Of a DNA stretch of 64,000 nt, positions 1 through 40,745 are shown in pieces. Below the pieces are notes generated by a model. It was not told where the DNA came from. It searched no databases and was given only the letters and a program-made list of their open reading frames with translations. Source of the stretch: Zonotrichia leucophrys gambelii (lineage: Eukaryota; Chordata; Aves; Passeriformes; Passerellidae). Position 1 is the stretch's first letter, and every line of letters begins with the position of its first letter. Location: contig NC_088178.1 in assembly GCF_028769735.1 (NCBI RefSeq), forward strand, positions 7,754,001-7,818,000, given 5' to 3'. A program made the position numbers and the translations under genes.

Positions 1-2239
1 CTTACCGTGACACTGGGGGGTGTGCAAATGGCTGAGCAAGAGTTCTGGGGAAAAGGTGAAACACTGACCAGGACAGTGTTTTATGGATATGCTGCCCTGA
101 TGGAAATCATAACAGATAAGCTAATTTCAGCAGAAGGTGTGGTGTCTTTAAATATGTGTGCTTACATATCTGGATTTATGATTCTGATACTGCAAAGCGT
201 GGTTTCTTTAGGTATTTCTGCATTCTGAATTTAAGTTTAAATGTATATATATTTGCATATATATGTGGTATGTTGAGAACTTTTACAAATGCTTCATTAA
301 CAAATAATGAATATACGTAGCTGTTTTCCTAATGCTACCAGCTTAAGAGTTAAGCACAACTAGTTACAAATAAAATGTCTTTTCATTCTCCTGTAAAAGT
401 GCAGTTCTAATCCTTAAAAATAATTCTGTATTTAAGAAGCAACACATGTGCACATTCACAGCTCTGTGTGCTTCATTAAATAATTCAGTGTTTGTTTCCA
501 GCTTCTTCTGCTTCTTAGAAGCTTGGGAGTTAAGAGGGATAAGCAGGTATCCAGATCTTCTACTGGATAAATTTCAATATTTAGATCCCAGGACAAGCAT
601 ATTTTAAGAGAAACAACTTTGTCTTGGAGACAATACTAGGGGAAAAAGATGGAAATTTTTAATGACTATTCTTGAGGTTCTTAATTTTGGTTGGGTTCCC
701 CTCCCCCCAGATTAGAACCACACTTTAACTGCCATATCATGTTTAATTAACTTAAGCATAACATGGCTTTGTGCCATCCAGTAACAAAGGCACTGTCTTG
801 CTGCTACTTTCTGTGAAATTGTACACAATGAAAAAAACTGTTTGGATGGGGAGCCTTAATATGGTTAAAAAGAAACATAATTAACCCTTTGGGTGCCTTA
901 AGCTAGATCCTGTTTAATGATGGGGCACTCACTTGCATCTACAGGCACAGCTTGTTTCAATGGCTGCAAGAGAATTTGCCTTAAGTGACAATGCCCTGGG
1001 ACTTCCACAACTTGGAACTCAAAGGGTTACTTTAGACTACTGGTTAAAAAAACAAGCCTCTAAACAGGGAACAAAATGAAAAGGTCTTTGAAAAATTCCT
1101 TTGCATACTATTGTTGTTATTTTTACGTGATGGGTTTATCAGCTTTGGGGACAAAATTGTTGTTAAGCTTCTGGTAAAAACATCACTGGCTGAAGAATTG
1201 TACACAGAGCATAAGAATACTTGGTATTCTTATATGACTGTATGTGCAAAATAAATTGCTTTATTAAGTGTAAATTCAGAGAGAGATGCACATCTGTGTG
1301 TTTACCTTGATGACTGTGTCCTAGCACCACACAGGAAACTGCAATAATTAAAATGAAACAAGGTCAGTGTGTTGAACTAGCTGATTACATATTAAAGATG
1401 CACAGGGCAGACAATTGCATACTAAAGACTTTCTACAAATGATGCAGTTTAAACTGAGTTCAAACCTGCATCACAAAAATGAAGCTGTCAAGTTTAAGTG
1501 ATATTCTTGCTGTCCTAGTTAGCTGGAATTAAAGATTGATGTTTTTTTTCCTTGAGGGAAAAAGTAGTTTAGGTACATGCAGTGCTGAAAGCAATGGAAA
1601 TAACAGGATTCTTAATTGACAAAAAGTGAGTAAAAAATTGACTAATGTTTTTATTCTAATATGTGCACCTTTAGTTGTGCAATGGTCCCTTTAACTGAAG
1701 AGTGGGATATAATTTTCTACTTGCATATGAACTACTTTGAAATAACCAAGAGTCTTGGCATTGCCTGGTCTGGCTTTGGATGTACATTGTACTGAAACTA
1801 TGGAATTTTAGTCATTTCTGTTAGACATTTAACTGAAAGTTAAAATGGCTAGTAAACTGCATTCTGGCTGTAGAATTTAAGTACTAAATAAACTCTATGC
1901 ATATTAGACCTGCTTCCCTTGCTGTTATGTTCCATGCTGCTGTTGGATCAGTTGTACCACAGTGTGCAGCTGAGTGCCCGAGCTGCCTGGCCCCCTGGAA
2001 GCCATTCCTGAATGGCAGTGCAGGCTGATCCCTCAGAGTGCAGAGCAAAGATGAAAGCTGCCACTCTCTAAAGCTGCCAGAGTCTTTATTCCCTTTTCTG
2101 TTCCATTGGACACACGATTTGGGGGCTGGGTGATCAGGCACTGGCGTGCAGGAGAGGCAGACATGCACACACCACTATCACTACAAACTGGGTTTGCTTT
2201 ACACTTCAGTTTGACACAGAATAATTATATTTAAAGAAA
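1..2239. other. AT-rich flank, possibly 3' UTR of a convergent upstream gene
   Basis: I see no recognisable coding exon in this stretch. The short open frame at 7-228 resembles no family I know. AATAAA signals occur on the plus strand at 1250-1255 and 1887-1892. In other vertebrates the gene convergent with GLRX2 here is RO60, so this could be its 3' UTR or downstream flank. I could not find the conserved RO60 C-terminus, so the link rests on synteny only. Confidence 0.4.
1887..1892 (+). terminator. Candidate plus-strand polyadenylation signal (AATAAA)
   Basis: This is a canonical AATAAA hexamer about 370 bases before the opposing GLRX2 signal at 2260-2265. If a plus-strand gene ends here, the two genes are tail to tail, as RO60 and GLRX2 are in other vertebrates. 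The hexamer is common by chance in AT-rich DNA, and another copy lies at 1250-1255. Confidence 0.25.
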
Positions 2240-2259
2240 CCATAAAATAAAATTGACAA

Positions 2260-2265
2260 TTTATT
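2260..2265 (-). terminator. GLRX2: GLRX2 polyadenylation signal (AATAAA on minus strand)
   Basis: TTTATT on the plus strand reads AATAAA on the minus strand, about 346 bases downstream of the GLRX2 stop codon. Cleavage would be expected near 2230-2250, giving a 3' UTR of roughly 370 bases. A second TTTATT near 2085-2090 could serve a longer isoform. Confidence 0.5.
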
Positions 2266-2610
2266 GAGACAAAGCTAGAAAGCAAACTAATGTGCAGCAA
2301 AACCCACAGGATTCTTTTAGCAGAGCCTGGGCTTCCCTGGAGCAGGATGCAATCACCATGAAGTGACATCACTGTCTCACTAAGAGCCCCAAGAGTTACA
2401 GAATGTTTGCTAATGACCATTGGGCTTGTGGGAAAGCTGAGGCAAGGACACCAAGTAATTCACCAAAGCCATAAAGTCTGTCAAGAGTGATCTGTAATTC
2501 AGAAAGCCATGGTTTGAGGTTGTTGAGTGCAGCTCATGCTGTGTCTGTGATCTTCTGATTTCATCTGAAACTCTGTTCATACAAAGGAAGACGAAGCTAG
2601 AGGTGGTTGC

Positions 2611-2730
2611 TCAGCAAGGTTGCTTCGATTTGCACTGATTAATTAAAGGAAGCAGTTTGCCTTCCTCATGAAGCCTTTGAGCATCTGTTGCACCTCCAAC
2701 ACAAGTCCCATTGATAAACACTCTTGGGAC
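2611..2730 (-). CDS. GLRX2: GLRX2 last coding exon
   Basis: On the minus strand the acceptor TTGATAG precedes GTCCCAAGA, in phase 0 with the previous exon. It encodes 39 residues from VPRVFINGT to a TGA stop at 2613-2611. It carries the cis-proline of the TVP motif, the GGATD loop that contacts glutathione, and the conserved C-terminal cysteine in INQC. The tail after that cysteine (KSKQPC) is shorter than the human tail. Confidence 0.95.
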   Translation of the reverse strand, partial: VPRVFINGTCVGGATDAQRLHEEGKLLPLINQCKSKQPC

Positions 2731-5157
2731 CTATCAAGAAAACAAAAGTTGCATTAGTTACCACTTGGGAAAAAGGTAAACACTCAAGCAAGCCCATGTG
2801 GACTCCAGTACACACAATCACTGTGTTCTTCTAGATGTGTGTATAATATTAGTGTACAACCCATTCTTGTCCATAATATTTACAGAGATGGGAAACTTCA
2901 TGTGCCCCTCAAAAGTGGGGTGAAGCTACTGAGTGGGTGATTGTAATAAATTCCAATAATTGAGTCAAGTGAGACTATGTAAAATAAAATAAAGTTGTTA
3001 AACAATGGTTTAAATATACAAATTAAAAATGGCTTTGATACTTCAATTATTTCAGTGTCAGTAGGGCAAAGATCAGCTGTGAGGAAGAGCCAGAGGGGTT
3101 CTACAAGAAGAGACCTCCTGCAGCATTTAATTTAGGAGCTTGTATCCCAAATTTATCTGTCTCAAAACAAGAACTTAAGAACTTGCTATGGATATAACCC
3201 AAGAGGGATGTGTGTAGCCCAAGCTGTTACTTATTAAGTATAAGAGGATATACTCACTGTTCTGCCACCAGTCATCTGTTCCAGAATGTCTTGGAACTGC
3301 TTTCCATTTCTATTTAGGTCCAGTTCCACAGCTGTGTAACTCACATTCAGACCCTTAAAGAGGTTTTTTATCATACTGCAGTATGAGCATGTTGTTTTAG
3401 AGAAAATCACCACACAGTTGCGTGAAATAATGTCCTGTGTGCTCAAAAGAAAGTTAAAACTCAGTGAGCTTCAAGCCAATGCACTCACAACACTGTTGAA
3501 CACTCCTGAAAGTAGTACACAGGTTAAAAAGCTGCTGTTAGAGTAACAAACACAGGAAAATCTCTGCTGGCACCTCTGAAAGCAGGTTTGACCTGCATCT
3601 GGCTCCAAACCAGCAAAGGGATGGTGGAGTGTGTGGTAAACTCTGCTCTGCAGTCTGCCCAGCTCCCTGCATCCCCCTAAATTGTTTGGGACAGTTTTCT
3701 CTGTCCATAAGGCGCTTGGGATGTGCCAGTGGCAAGCACAGTGACCAAAAGCAGTGGCTGGAAGATACACCCTTATCACTTCACTGTAAATTCAAGGGGA
3801 TTTCAGGCTATCATTAACTATCAGTAAATTTATAAGACCCACAATTTCCAAAATATTTAACTTTACTTTATATCAGTAATTTTACAAGGTTCTATCCCTG
3901 ATGCTGATGGCAACACTGAATTTGAGTAGAGGTCTAAAAAAACGCATAAAATGGGTGCAGCCTAGGAAGATCAGGTTCCAGGGCTGTGGATAAACAAAAC
4001 TGCCAGCATGGCTTGATAACCATGATGAACATAGGAACAGGTTCAACAGGCAGAACTATTTACAGTATTTCTTTGTGTAAATAAGAAAAGGTTTGGAGTA
4101 ATTGGCTTTTATAAATGCTGAAAATCAGTAAAAGCAACATAAATAATGCTACCTGTATTTGATTCACGGTAGCACCACACGACAATCCTACACAAGCGGT
4201 CTGTCTGTTCCCCATTCTATAGCTAAAAAGAAATGACAGTCAGATCTTCGAGCTTTCAAAGGATGGCCACATTGCCCTGTTTCGTTTCGGTAGTTCACTG
4301 ACTGCGCCATGGTGGTTCCCTTGAGCTGCAGCATGTGCAGCCAGCCCGCTTCTCGTGTGCCCGCAGGGCCGGGGAGCAGCGGGATGGCTGCGGCAGGAAC
4401 AGCCCGGCCCCGGGGCCGTTACACGGGAACCGCTCCGCGCCGCCGGCCACAGCCACACGCACACGGGCGGCACCCGCGGGCCCGGCCCCCCGCACCCGCC
4501 CCGCGCCCGAGCCCGGCCCTCATCGTCATCCCGAGCCGGCCCTCATCCTCATGCTGATCCCTGTCCTCATCCTCATCCCGAGCCCGGCCCTCATCCTCAT
4601 CCCTATCCCTGTCCTCATCCGCATTCTTATCGCGAGCCCGGCCCTCCTGATCCCGATCCTTGTCCTCATCCTGATCCTGATCCCTGCCCTCATCCTGATC
4701 CCCAGCCCGGCCCTCATCGTCATCCCGAGCCCTGCCCTCATCCTGATCCTGATCCTGATCCCTGTCCCTCTCCCAGTCCCGATCCCGGACCCGGTCCTTG
4801 TTCCGACCCCGATTCTCGTCCCTGTCCCGGTTCCCGTCCCTGTCTCAACCATAATCCCAGTCGTGGTCCCGGTCCCGATCCCTGTCCCGGTCCTTGTCCC
4901 GATACCGATACCAGTCCAGATCCCGGTCCCGATCCTTATCCCTGTCGCACTCCCAGTGCCGATCCCAGTCCTCGCTCCAGACCGTGTCTTTGTCCCGATC
5001 CCAGTTCCGGTCCCGATCCCTATCTCTATCCGTGCCCCGGTCCCTATCCCATTCCCATTCCCGGGGCCATTCCCGGTGCCGGTCCGGCGCCCCCGGCCTG
5101 CACTCACCGCCCACCCCAGGCCGCGGCCACGCGACGCAGCGCCCCCTGCAGTGCCAT
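2611..5157 (-). CDS. GLRX2: Glutaredoxin 2, full gene span (four coding exons)
   Basis: The gene joins as 5157-5108, 4216-4153, 3434-3258 and 2730-2611: 411 bases, 136 residues plus stop, in frame with GT-AG introns. GLRX2 is a glutathione-dependent thiol oxidoreductase of mitochondria and cytosol/nucleus. It reduces mixed glutathione disulfides and can hold a 2Fe-2S cluster. The redox motif CSYC is at residues 54-57; serine in place of the usual proline of CPYC is the GLRX2 hallmark linked to cluster binding. The TVP loop spans the exon 3/4 junction and the GGATD glutathione-binding motif follows. The arginine/alanine-rich first 16 residues (MALQGALRR...) look like a mitochondrial presequence. 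An internal ATG at 4215 would give a 119-residue form without it. It is head to head with CDC73, as in mammals. Exon 1 is the least certain part. Confidence 0.93.
2731..3257 (-). other. GLRX2: GLRX2 intron 3
   Basis: The donor GTGAGT (plus-strand 3252-3257) and acceptor AG (2731-2732) fit consensus. Nothing else was recognised inside. Confidence 0.85.
3258..3434 (-). CDS. GLRX2: GLRX2 exon 3, glutaredoxin catalytic exon
   Basis: This exon has 177 bases and 59 codons, from DIISRNCVV to MTGGRT. It contains the active site CSYC in the context FSKTTCSYCSM, then the ELDLN and QFQDIL segments typical of the thioredoxin fold. The acceptor CACAG precedes GAC at 3434 and the donor is ACA|GTGAGT. An apparent ATG at 3446 lies in the intron and is not a start. 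Phase 0 at both ends joins NQIQ of exon 2 to DIIS, matching the NQIQE-IS context in mammalian GLRX2. Confidence 0.97.
3435..4152 (-). other. GLRX2: GLRX2 intron 2
   Basis: The donor GTAGCA follows NQIQ at 4152-4151 and the acceptor CAG ends at 3435. Overlapping open frames inside (3471-3779 on the minus strand, 3629-3817 on the plus strand) have no family resemblance. Confidence 0.85.
4153..4216 (-). CDS. GLRX2: GLRX2 exon 2 with internal ATG
   Basis: Reading from ATG at 4215 gives 21 codons (MGNRQTACV...TVNQIQ). They align in length and ending with the exon of human GLRX2 that begins at its internal methionine. The acceptor is taken as CTATAG just before AATGGGG. An acceptor six bases upstream (TTTTTAG) keeps the same phase and would add two residues. 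The ATG can start the non-mitochondrial isoform. Confidence 0.85.
4217..5107 (-). other. GLRX2: GLRX2 intron 1, mostly minisatellite
   Basis: The donor GTGAGT is at plus-strand 5102-5107. The intron holds a GC-rich segment (4290-4520) and the hexamer-based array annotated separately. Long overlapping open frames here, such as 4355-5299 and 4526-5107, come from stop-poor repeats in several frames and both strands. They are not taken as genes. Confidence 0.75.
4519..5075. repeat. CCYGAT/CCCTGT-type hexamer minisatellite in GLRX2 intron 1
   Basis: About 550 bases are built of pyrimidine-rich hexamers on the plus strand. The left half has blocks like CCTCATCCTCATCCCGAG. The right half has variants of TCCCGG, TCCCGA and TCCCTG. 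On the minus (GLRX2 sense) strand these read as GGGAYM, so G triplets recur about every six bases. Variation between units suggests an older array than the 101-bp duplication at 5293. Confidence 0.9.
5108..5157 (-). CDS. GLRX2: GLRX2 exon 1, putative mitochondrial presequence
   Basis: ATG at 5157 (G at -3 and G at +4) opens 16 codons, MALQGALRRVAAAWGG, plus two bases (CG) before a strong GTGAGT donor. Exon 2 supplies the one base needed to restore frame. The peptide has arginines, no acidic residue and a high alanine content, as expected for mitochondrial import. It lies in a CpG-rich segment with an Sp1-like GGGGCGG, consistent with a promoter-proximal exon. It is inferred from frame and splice fit, not from sequence identity. 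Confidence 0.72.
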
Positions 5158-5280
5158 AGCTCGCGCAGGAAGGGGCGGCGCTCCCTCAGCCCGCCCCGCG
5201 CCGCGCCCGCAGGGCCCCGCGCCGCCTCCGGGACTGCCTGCCGCAATGCCGGGCTCCGGGAGCGCCAGCCACACCGGGAC
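5108..5280 (-). promoter_or_regulatory. GLRX2: GLRX2 CpG-rich promoter region
   Basis: This is a dense CpG segment around exon 1 with a GGGGCGG box near 5171-5178 and no TATA box seen. Transcription would start just above 5157 and run to lower coordinates. The 101-bp repeat abuts it upstream. Confidence 0.55.
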
Positions 5281-5530
5281 AGCGCGGGGACAGGGATAGC
5301 ACGGGGACAGGGACAGCACCGGGACTGCACAGGGACAGGGACTGCATAGAGACAGCACGGGGACAGGGACAGCACAGAGACAACACAGGGACAGGGATAG
5401 CACGGGGACAGGGACAGCACCGGGACTGCACAGGGACAGGGACTGCATAGAGACAGCACGGGGACAGGGACAGCACAGAGACAACACAGGGACAGGGATA
5501 GCACCGGGACGGGACAGGGACAGCTGGGCC
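5275..5530. repeat. GGGACA-type array with a perfect 101-bp tandem duplication
   Basis: The monomers are GGGACAGGGACAGCAC-like. Bases 5293-5393 and 5394-5494 are identical by eye over all 101 positions. A third copy starts at 5495 and diverges within a few bases. Such identity suggests a recent duplication or homogenised VNTR just upstream of GLRX2. The monomer is related to the reverse complement of the intron 1 array. Confidence 0.93.
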
Positions 5531-5610
5531 AGCACAGTGCAGCACAGGGAGAAGGCCAGCACAGGGACAGCCCGTGGCCGTCATAGGGGCAGCACAGGGC
5601 AGCACGGGAT

Positions 5611-5733
5611 GGGGCTGATTTCCCAGGACAGGGTCAGGAGAGGCATCAGGAGGGGCTGATTTCCCGGGATAGGGTCAGCAGAGGCACAGAGAGGGGCTGA
5701 TTTCCCGGGATAGGCCCCGGAGCCGCTCCTGTT
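5611..5733. repeat. Three-copy 41-bp tandem repeat
   Basis: The phrase GGGGCTGATTTCCC recurs at 5611, 5652 and 5693, exactly 41 bases apart, followed by GGATAGGGTCAGCAGAGGCA-like sequence. Copies 2 and 3 agree more closely than copy 1. No gene overlaps it. Confidence 0.85.
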
Positions 5734-7200
5734 GTGAGGCAAGTCGAGGAGGTTTGGCCTCCTGCCCGGCTGATTCCCAATGTGGGGGTTCAGCGGTGCC
5801 TTTGCTTTGTCCAGTGTAAAACTTACTTTAAATCTTCTCCGTGCCCGTTTCTGTTGCCTGCTCTTCCTCACGTTTCTTTCCTGCCCTGCAGTTCTTCGGT
5901 CAGAAGCCGACCTGTGGAACAGGAGCGTTGGGAATGGAGTGAATAATGGGCCGGGGATGAAGAGCAGCTCCTGCTGCCTGGGAAGTTGCGTTAGTGGAGT
6001 TGGCTAATTGTGTAATGTGTGGAATGTTTTTAGTGGCTCCTGGGAAAAAAAAATAGGGGAGGTTTTACTTTATGTGGAGGTGTTGGATTTTTTTATTTCC
6101 TCTGCCCAGTAAAAGTTGATCAACAATATTCTGTTATTTCACCCCCACATACATTGCTGTGGAGCCTGGTCAAATGAGTGTCCTTCGTAGAGCACTCCTG
6201 TGGAATATCCCCTCTGGGGTCTGCACAAGTGTTTCAGCAGCAGAGAAACTTTTCTACCCCCTCTTAGTTGAGAGGGTAAATTGTGCTCTGGATCACTGTT
6301 CAGTGCTCAGCCCTGTGTTTTAAAATATACTGCAAGGAAATGCACACTTGTACTGATTTGGTTTTGCTCACGTGTATCTGTGAAAAAGGGAATGTGTGTT
6401 CATGCATGATCTTTCTGTTATCTTCCTGGATGTTGATTAATCTTAAATGAACTTACCTATGATGAAAAATCATCTCATGTTTTACAACTTAATTTTGCTT
6501 TCCTACAAACCATCAGTATAACCTGTTAAAGTAGTGAGAAAATGCAATTGAAACATTGTACCCATGTCATATGCTCACATTTTACTAAATTATAATTTCC
6601 TTGCTCATGTCAGATAATGATTTTGTAGCCTAATCTTCTGTGACAAAACTGATAAACTCTCAGGTATCTAATGCCACATGAAAATAGTTTCATATCAAAT
6701 TCTGATTAAAAGATATAAATGCTGGCTAATTATGTCACTATGATCCCCAAAGCAAACTGTGGGAGCTATTTTGTAAACTCCCAGTTAAAACTTGTAATGA
6801 CAGTGTCACATTAAGCGTAAATCCAGTATATTTTTGCATTAAATGTGGCAGAAAATCATCCCCCTGGCATTCCAGCTGCTCCTCAGATATCAGAGGGGCT
6901 GGGACAGTGGCCAGTTCGGCACAGACACGCAGAGCTGGTGTGGCACTGGAAAGAGATGACCTGTGGAGTTCTGCCCAGCCCAGCCCAGCCTGTGGTTCTG
7001 TGCTGGTGATGAGTGCCCTGTGTGCAGGAGTGTGTGTGAGCCCAGGAAATATGAACCATGCAGTCACAAGCACAGTCAGGTGGGTGATGCCAGTGCAGCT
7101 GTGGAGGGATAGAATGTAAGAGAATAGTGCAGAAGGCAATGTCACCCCTGAGGAGTTGCAGCTGCACTGATCACCAAAGATCAGGAACAGGCCTGCCCTT
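5734..7200. other. Intergenic, no gene recognised
   Basis: This is ordinary AT-rich DNA between the divergent genes. Open frames such as 6738-7400 on the minus strand show no family signature or exon structure. Confidence 0.5.
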
Positions 7201-7218
7201 AACAGGCCACAGCTGTGT

Positions 7219-7342
7219 CCAATAAGGATGAGTGCTATAAAAGAGTGGCTTAGCGGCTGGACGGGAGCTGGGGTTTGTTGGCTGTACTGAGAAGAAGGAG
7301 TCAATGCTGTGAGAAGCTGCCTGTGAAAAATCACCAGGAAGG
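7219..7342 (+). promoter_or_regulatory. CCAAT/TATA promoter-like segment with a downstream splice donor
   Basis: CCAAT at 7219-7223 is followed 12 bases later by TATAAAAG at 7236-7243. A start site would fall near 7266. A donor-like AAG|GTATGG occurs at 7341/7342. No protein is evident downstream. It may be an LTR-derived or noncoding-RNA promoter. The spacing is good but no transcript evidence is available. Confidence 0.35.
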
Positions 7343-9390
7343 TATGGAACTTTTGCAATAAGATGGCAGCATGTAGCAGTAAGAGTATGATCACAAACAC
7401 AGGCTGGCCTTCCCAATCTCCTGAGCAAGCACCTGGTATATTTGAGGGTTGGAGTCTTACCCAGGAGGTGTCCCTGTGGGGAGGAGATAGGCAGAGCCCT
7501 CTGACAGTGCCAGGAATCAGAGATGGAGTCTCCTCTGACCTTCCTCACCACTACAGCTGTATTTATATTGTTTCCAGTGAGTGACAGGAGAAGGTGAAGC
7601 TGTGGCTGACACAATTTCCTGTTTAAGTGGAGTTTGATTTTAGTCATGTGGGGGTACTGACACAAAGCTGGGTCATTCCTTTGGCTTAGTTACCGGCATT
7701 GTTCCTGCCAGAGCATGACCACAGCACCTCTGTGCTGCTCCAACCTTGGTTTCACTCCTGCATTGATTTCAGCAGGGCGAGATCAACTTGCTCCCTGCTT
7801 TGTTCCCCCCCTCCCAGAGCAGCACACCCAGCTCCTGCAGGGATCCTGCTCCTAGGGATGCAGGCAGCTTGTCTTTGCTGACCTACTGCCAGTGCACACA
7901 CTCCTCCTTGCTCTGCTTTCTTTTTCTTTTCTTTTTTCTTCACTGTTCTTCCCAGGGAAGGCAGTCTTAAGTGAAAAAGGAAACCAGAACTACAGTGTTT
8001 TCTGGAAACCTGAAAATAAATCTCTGTGCAGCTGACTGTGTGCCCCATTCCCTGCTCCCTGAGCAGCAGAATGGAGCGGGATTGAAATGAGGGGCTTTTT
8101 GGTGTCATTGTATCACAGTGACTGTGTGTCTCACTGAAAAGAGGTGTTCCTTGTGGAGCAGCAGATGTACAGGATGTGTTTCTGAAGAGGTAGCACTGGT
8201 TTAGGGGATACTGGGGCTTTTGGATGAGGCATGGAAATGGGACTTGGCCTGCTGGAAGCGTTTCAAGTCCTGATCCAATTTTCATAAGCTGTAGCTCTAG
8301 TTATAATTCTAAATTCATTTCAGGAAATGATATTGATTATTCATTATGCCTTTGTCTTCTAAACACATAAATATTACTCTATACCCATATAAATATTGGC
8401 AGTGATTGGTTTTAATACCATATCTGAAATGTTTTAAATACACTTGTGGTGCTCTGCATGTTGTTGTTCTGACACAGATGGGGATATCACTAACATATTG
8501 AAACAGGGAATTCTATAGGCTGTTGGCTTTTAGTCTGTTTTGTCAGCCCCAGCACACGTTATTTACAAGAAGGAAAATGACCCAATTCTGCCTTTTGCAA
8601 ATTTAAGATGGTATCATGTTTTCTGACAGCGTTGGAGAGTGTTAAGAAAATTCTGAGCATCAAAGGTTAGAATAAGTCATAATGAGAGCTTGTTTTGGGG
8701 TCTCAAATCCTGCAACTGGTATTCCCCAGTGGGTACCAGTTTGTTTGGTTCCGCTGGGAATGCTACACTCCCAGTTTTTGTGTGTTTGAGCAGGAGAAAT
8801 TAACCTGGAACATGGACAGAGCATGTGCCAGCTGCACCTGTGCAGTTGCTCAGGTGAGCAAACAGAGCAAACTGAGCTCTGAGATCCCAAGTTCTGCAGG
8901 GTAATGTGGGATGTGCTCCATGGCATTACTATTTGTCCTTTTTCACATTTATGGGCAACATTTTTCTAATGACTTTTTTTGCTATGATTTTTTGGTGGTG
9001 TATTTGTATCAGATTTTTTGTGATTGATAAAGCAGAGACTTTTCTTTCTCTCTTTTTATCCAGGATACAGAAGATTTTCTCTCCAGCCTGCAGAGTGAGA
9101 TGCACACACAGTGTGTGAGAGAATCAGTCGCAGACTACCCTGGGTTTGGAAGGGACCCACAAGGATCATCAAGCTGCACTCCTGTCCCTGCACAGAACAC
9201 CCCAATAATCCCACTATGGATTGTGTCTGAAAACATTGCCCAAAAGCTTCTGGAACTCTGGCAGGATTGGGACCATTACCTGCCCTGGGAGAACCTGACT
9301 ACCGTGAGGAATCTTTTCCTAATGTCCAGCATAAACTTCACTGATCCTGCTGCTCCTTCTGCTCCTTTGACACCGTTTTCTTGAGGTATC
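7343..9390. other. Intergenic, no gene recognised
   Basis: The stretch contains a short pyrimidine-rich tract near 7918-7942 (TTTCTTTTT-like). It contains no convincing exon or repeat that I can name. Confidence 0.5.
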
Positions 9391-9835
9391 ACCCTAAACA
9401 CACCCAAACTCCTTTTAGGGCCCTTTACAACCTCTTTGGTGTCAGTATAACCCCTCTGAGTACACCATAAACCATCCCAGTGCCTCCAACACCTCTCAAA
9501 CCTCCTCAGCACCCCCAAATCAATTTTAGCTCTCTCAGACCTCTCCCAGCACACCCTCAAGCCCCATTAGCACCCCAAATCCTTTTGAGCACCCTCTAAA
9601 ACCTCTTTAGCCCCACTAAAACTCCTCCCAATGTATCACATGCTATTCTAGCATCCCAAACACCCCTCAAACCTCAACACCCCCGAAACCCTTTTTAGTT
9701 GTGCTTTAGCATCCACGAATGCTTCCCAGCACCCTGAAAAACCCCATTAGAGCCCGCAAATCCATGCCAGCACCCTAAAACCCCGTTAGCACCACCCACC
9801 CCTTCCAGCACCCTCTAAAACCTCTTCTTCAAACC
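9391..9835. repeat. Degenerate AGCACCC-AAAACCCC minisatellite
   Basis: Short phrases such as AGCACCCTAAAACC, AGCACCCTCTAAAACCTC and CCCCATTAGCACCCC recur with irregular spacing over about 440 bases. They look like an old diverged tandem array just upstream of the CDC73 CpG island. Units are too divergent to give a firm period by eye. Confidence 0.7.
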
Positions 9836-9849
9836 AAAACTCCTCGTTT

Positions 9850-40745
<30,896 letters not shown>

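Noticed and set aside
7..228. 73-codon frame at the left edge as a C-terminal exon of the neighbouring gene
   Set aside because: It does not resemble the conserved RO60 C-terminus or any family I recognise, and it has no convincing splice acceptor.
3435..3446. ATG at 3446 as a start for the GLRX2 catalytic exon
   Set aside because: The bases before GAC at 3434 form a good CACAG acceptor, and exon 2 supplies NQIQ as in other GLRX2 proteins, so this ATG is intronic.
4335..5562. Several overlapping open frames of 150-314 codons on both strands
   Set aside because: They are translations of the stop-poor hexamer and GGGACA arrays in multiple frames, with low-complexity residue repeats. Only the last 16 codons of one of them form the credible GLRX2 exon 1.
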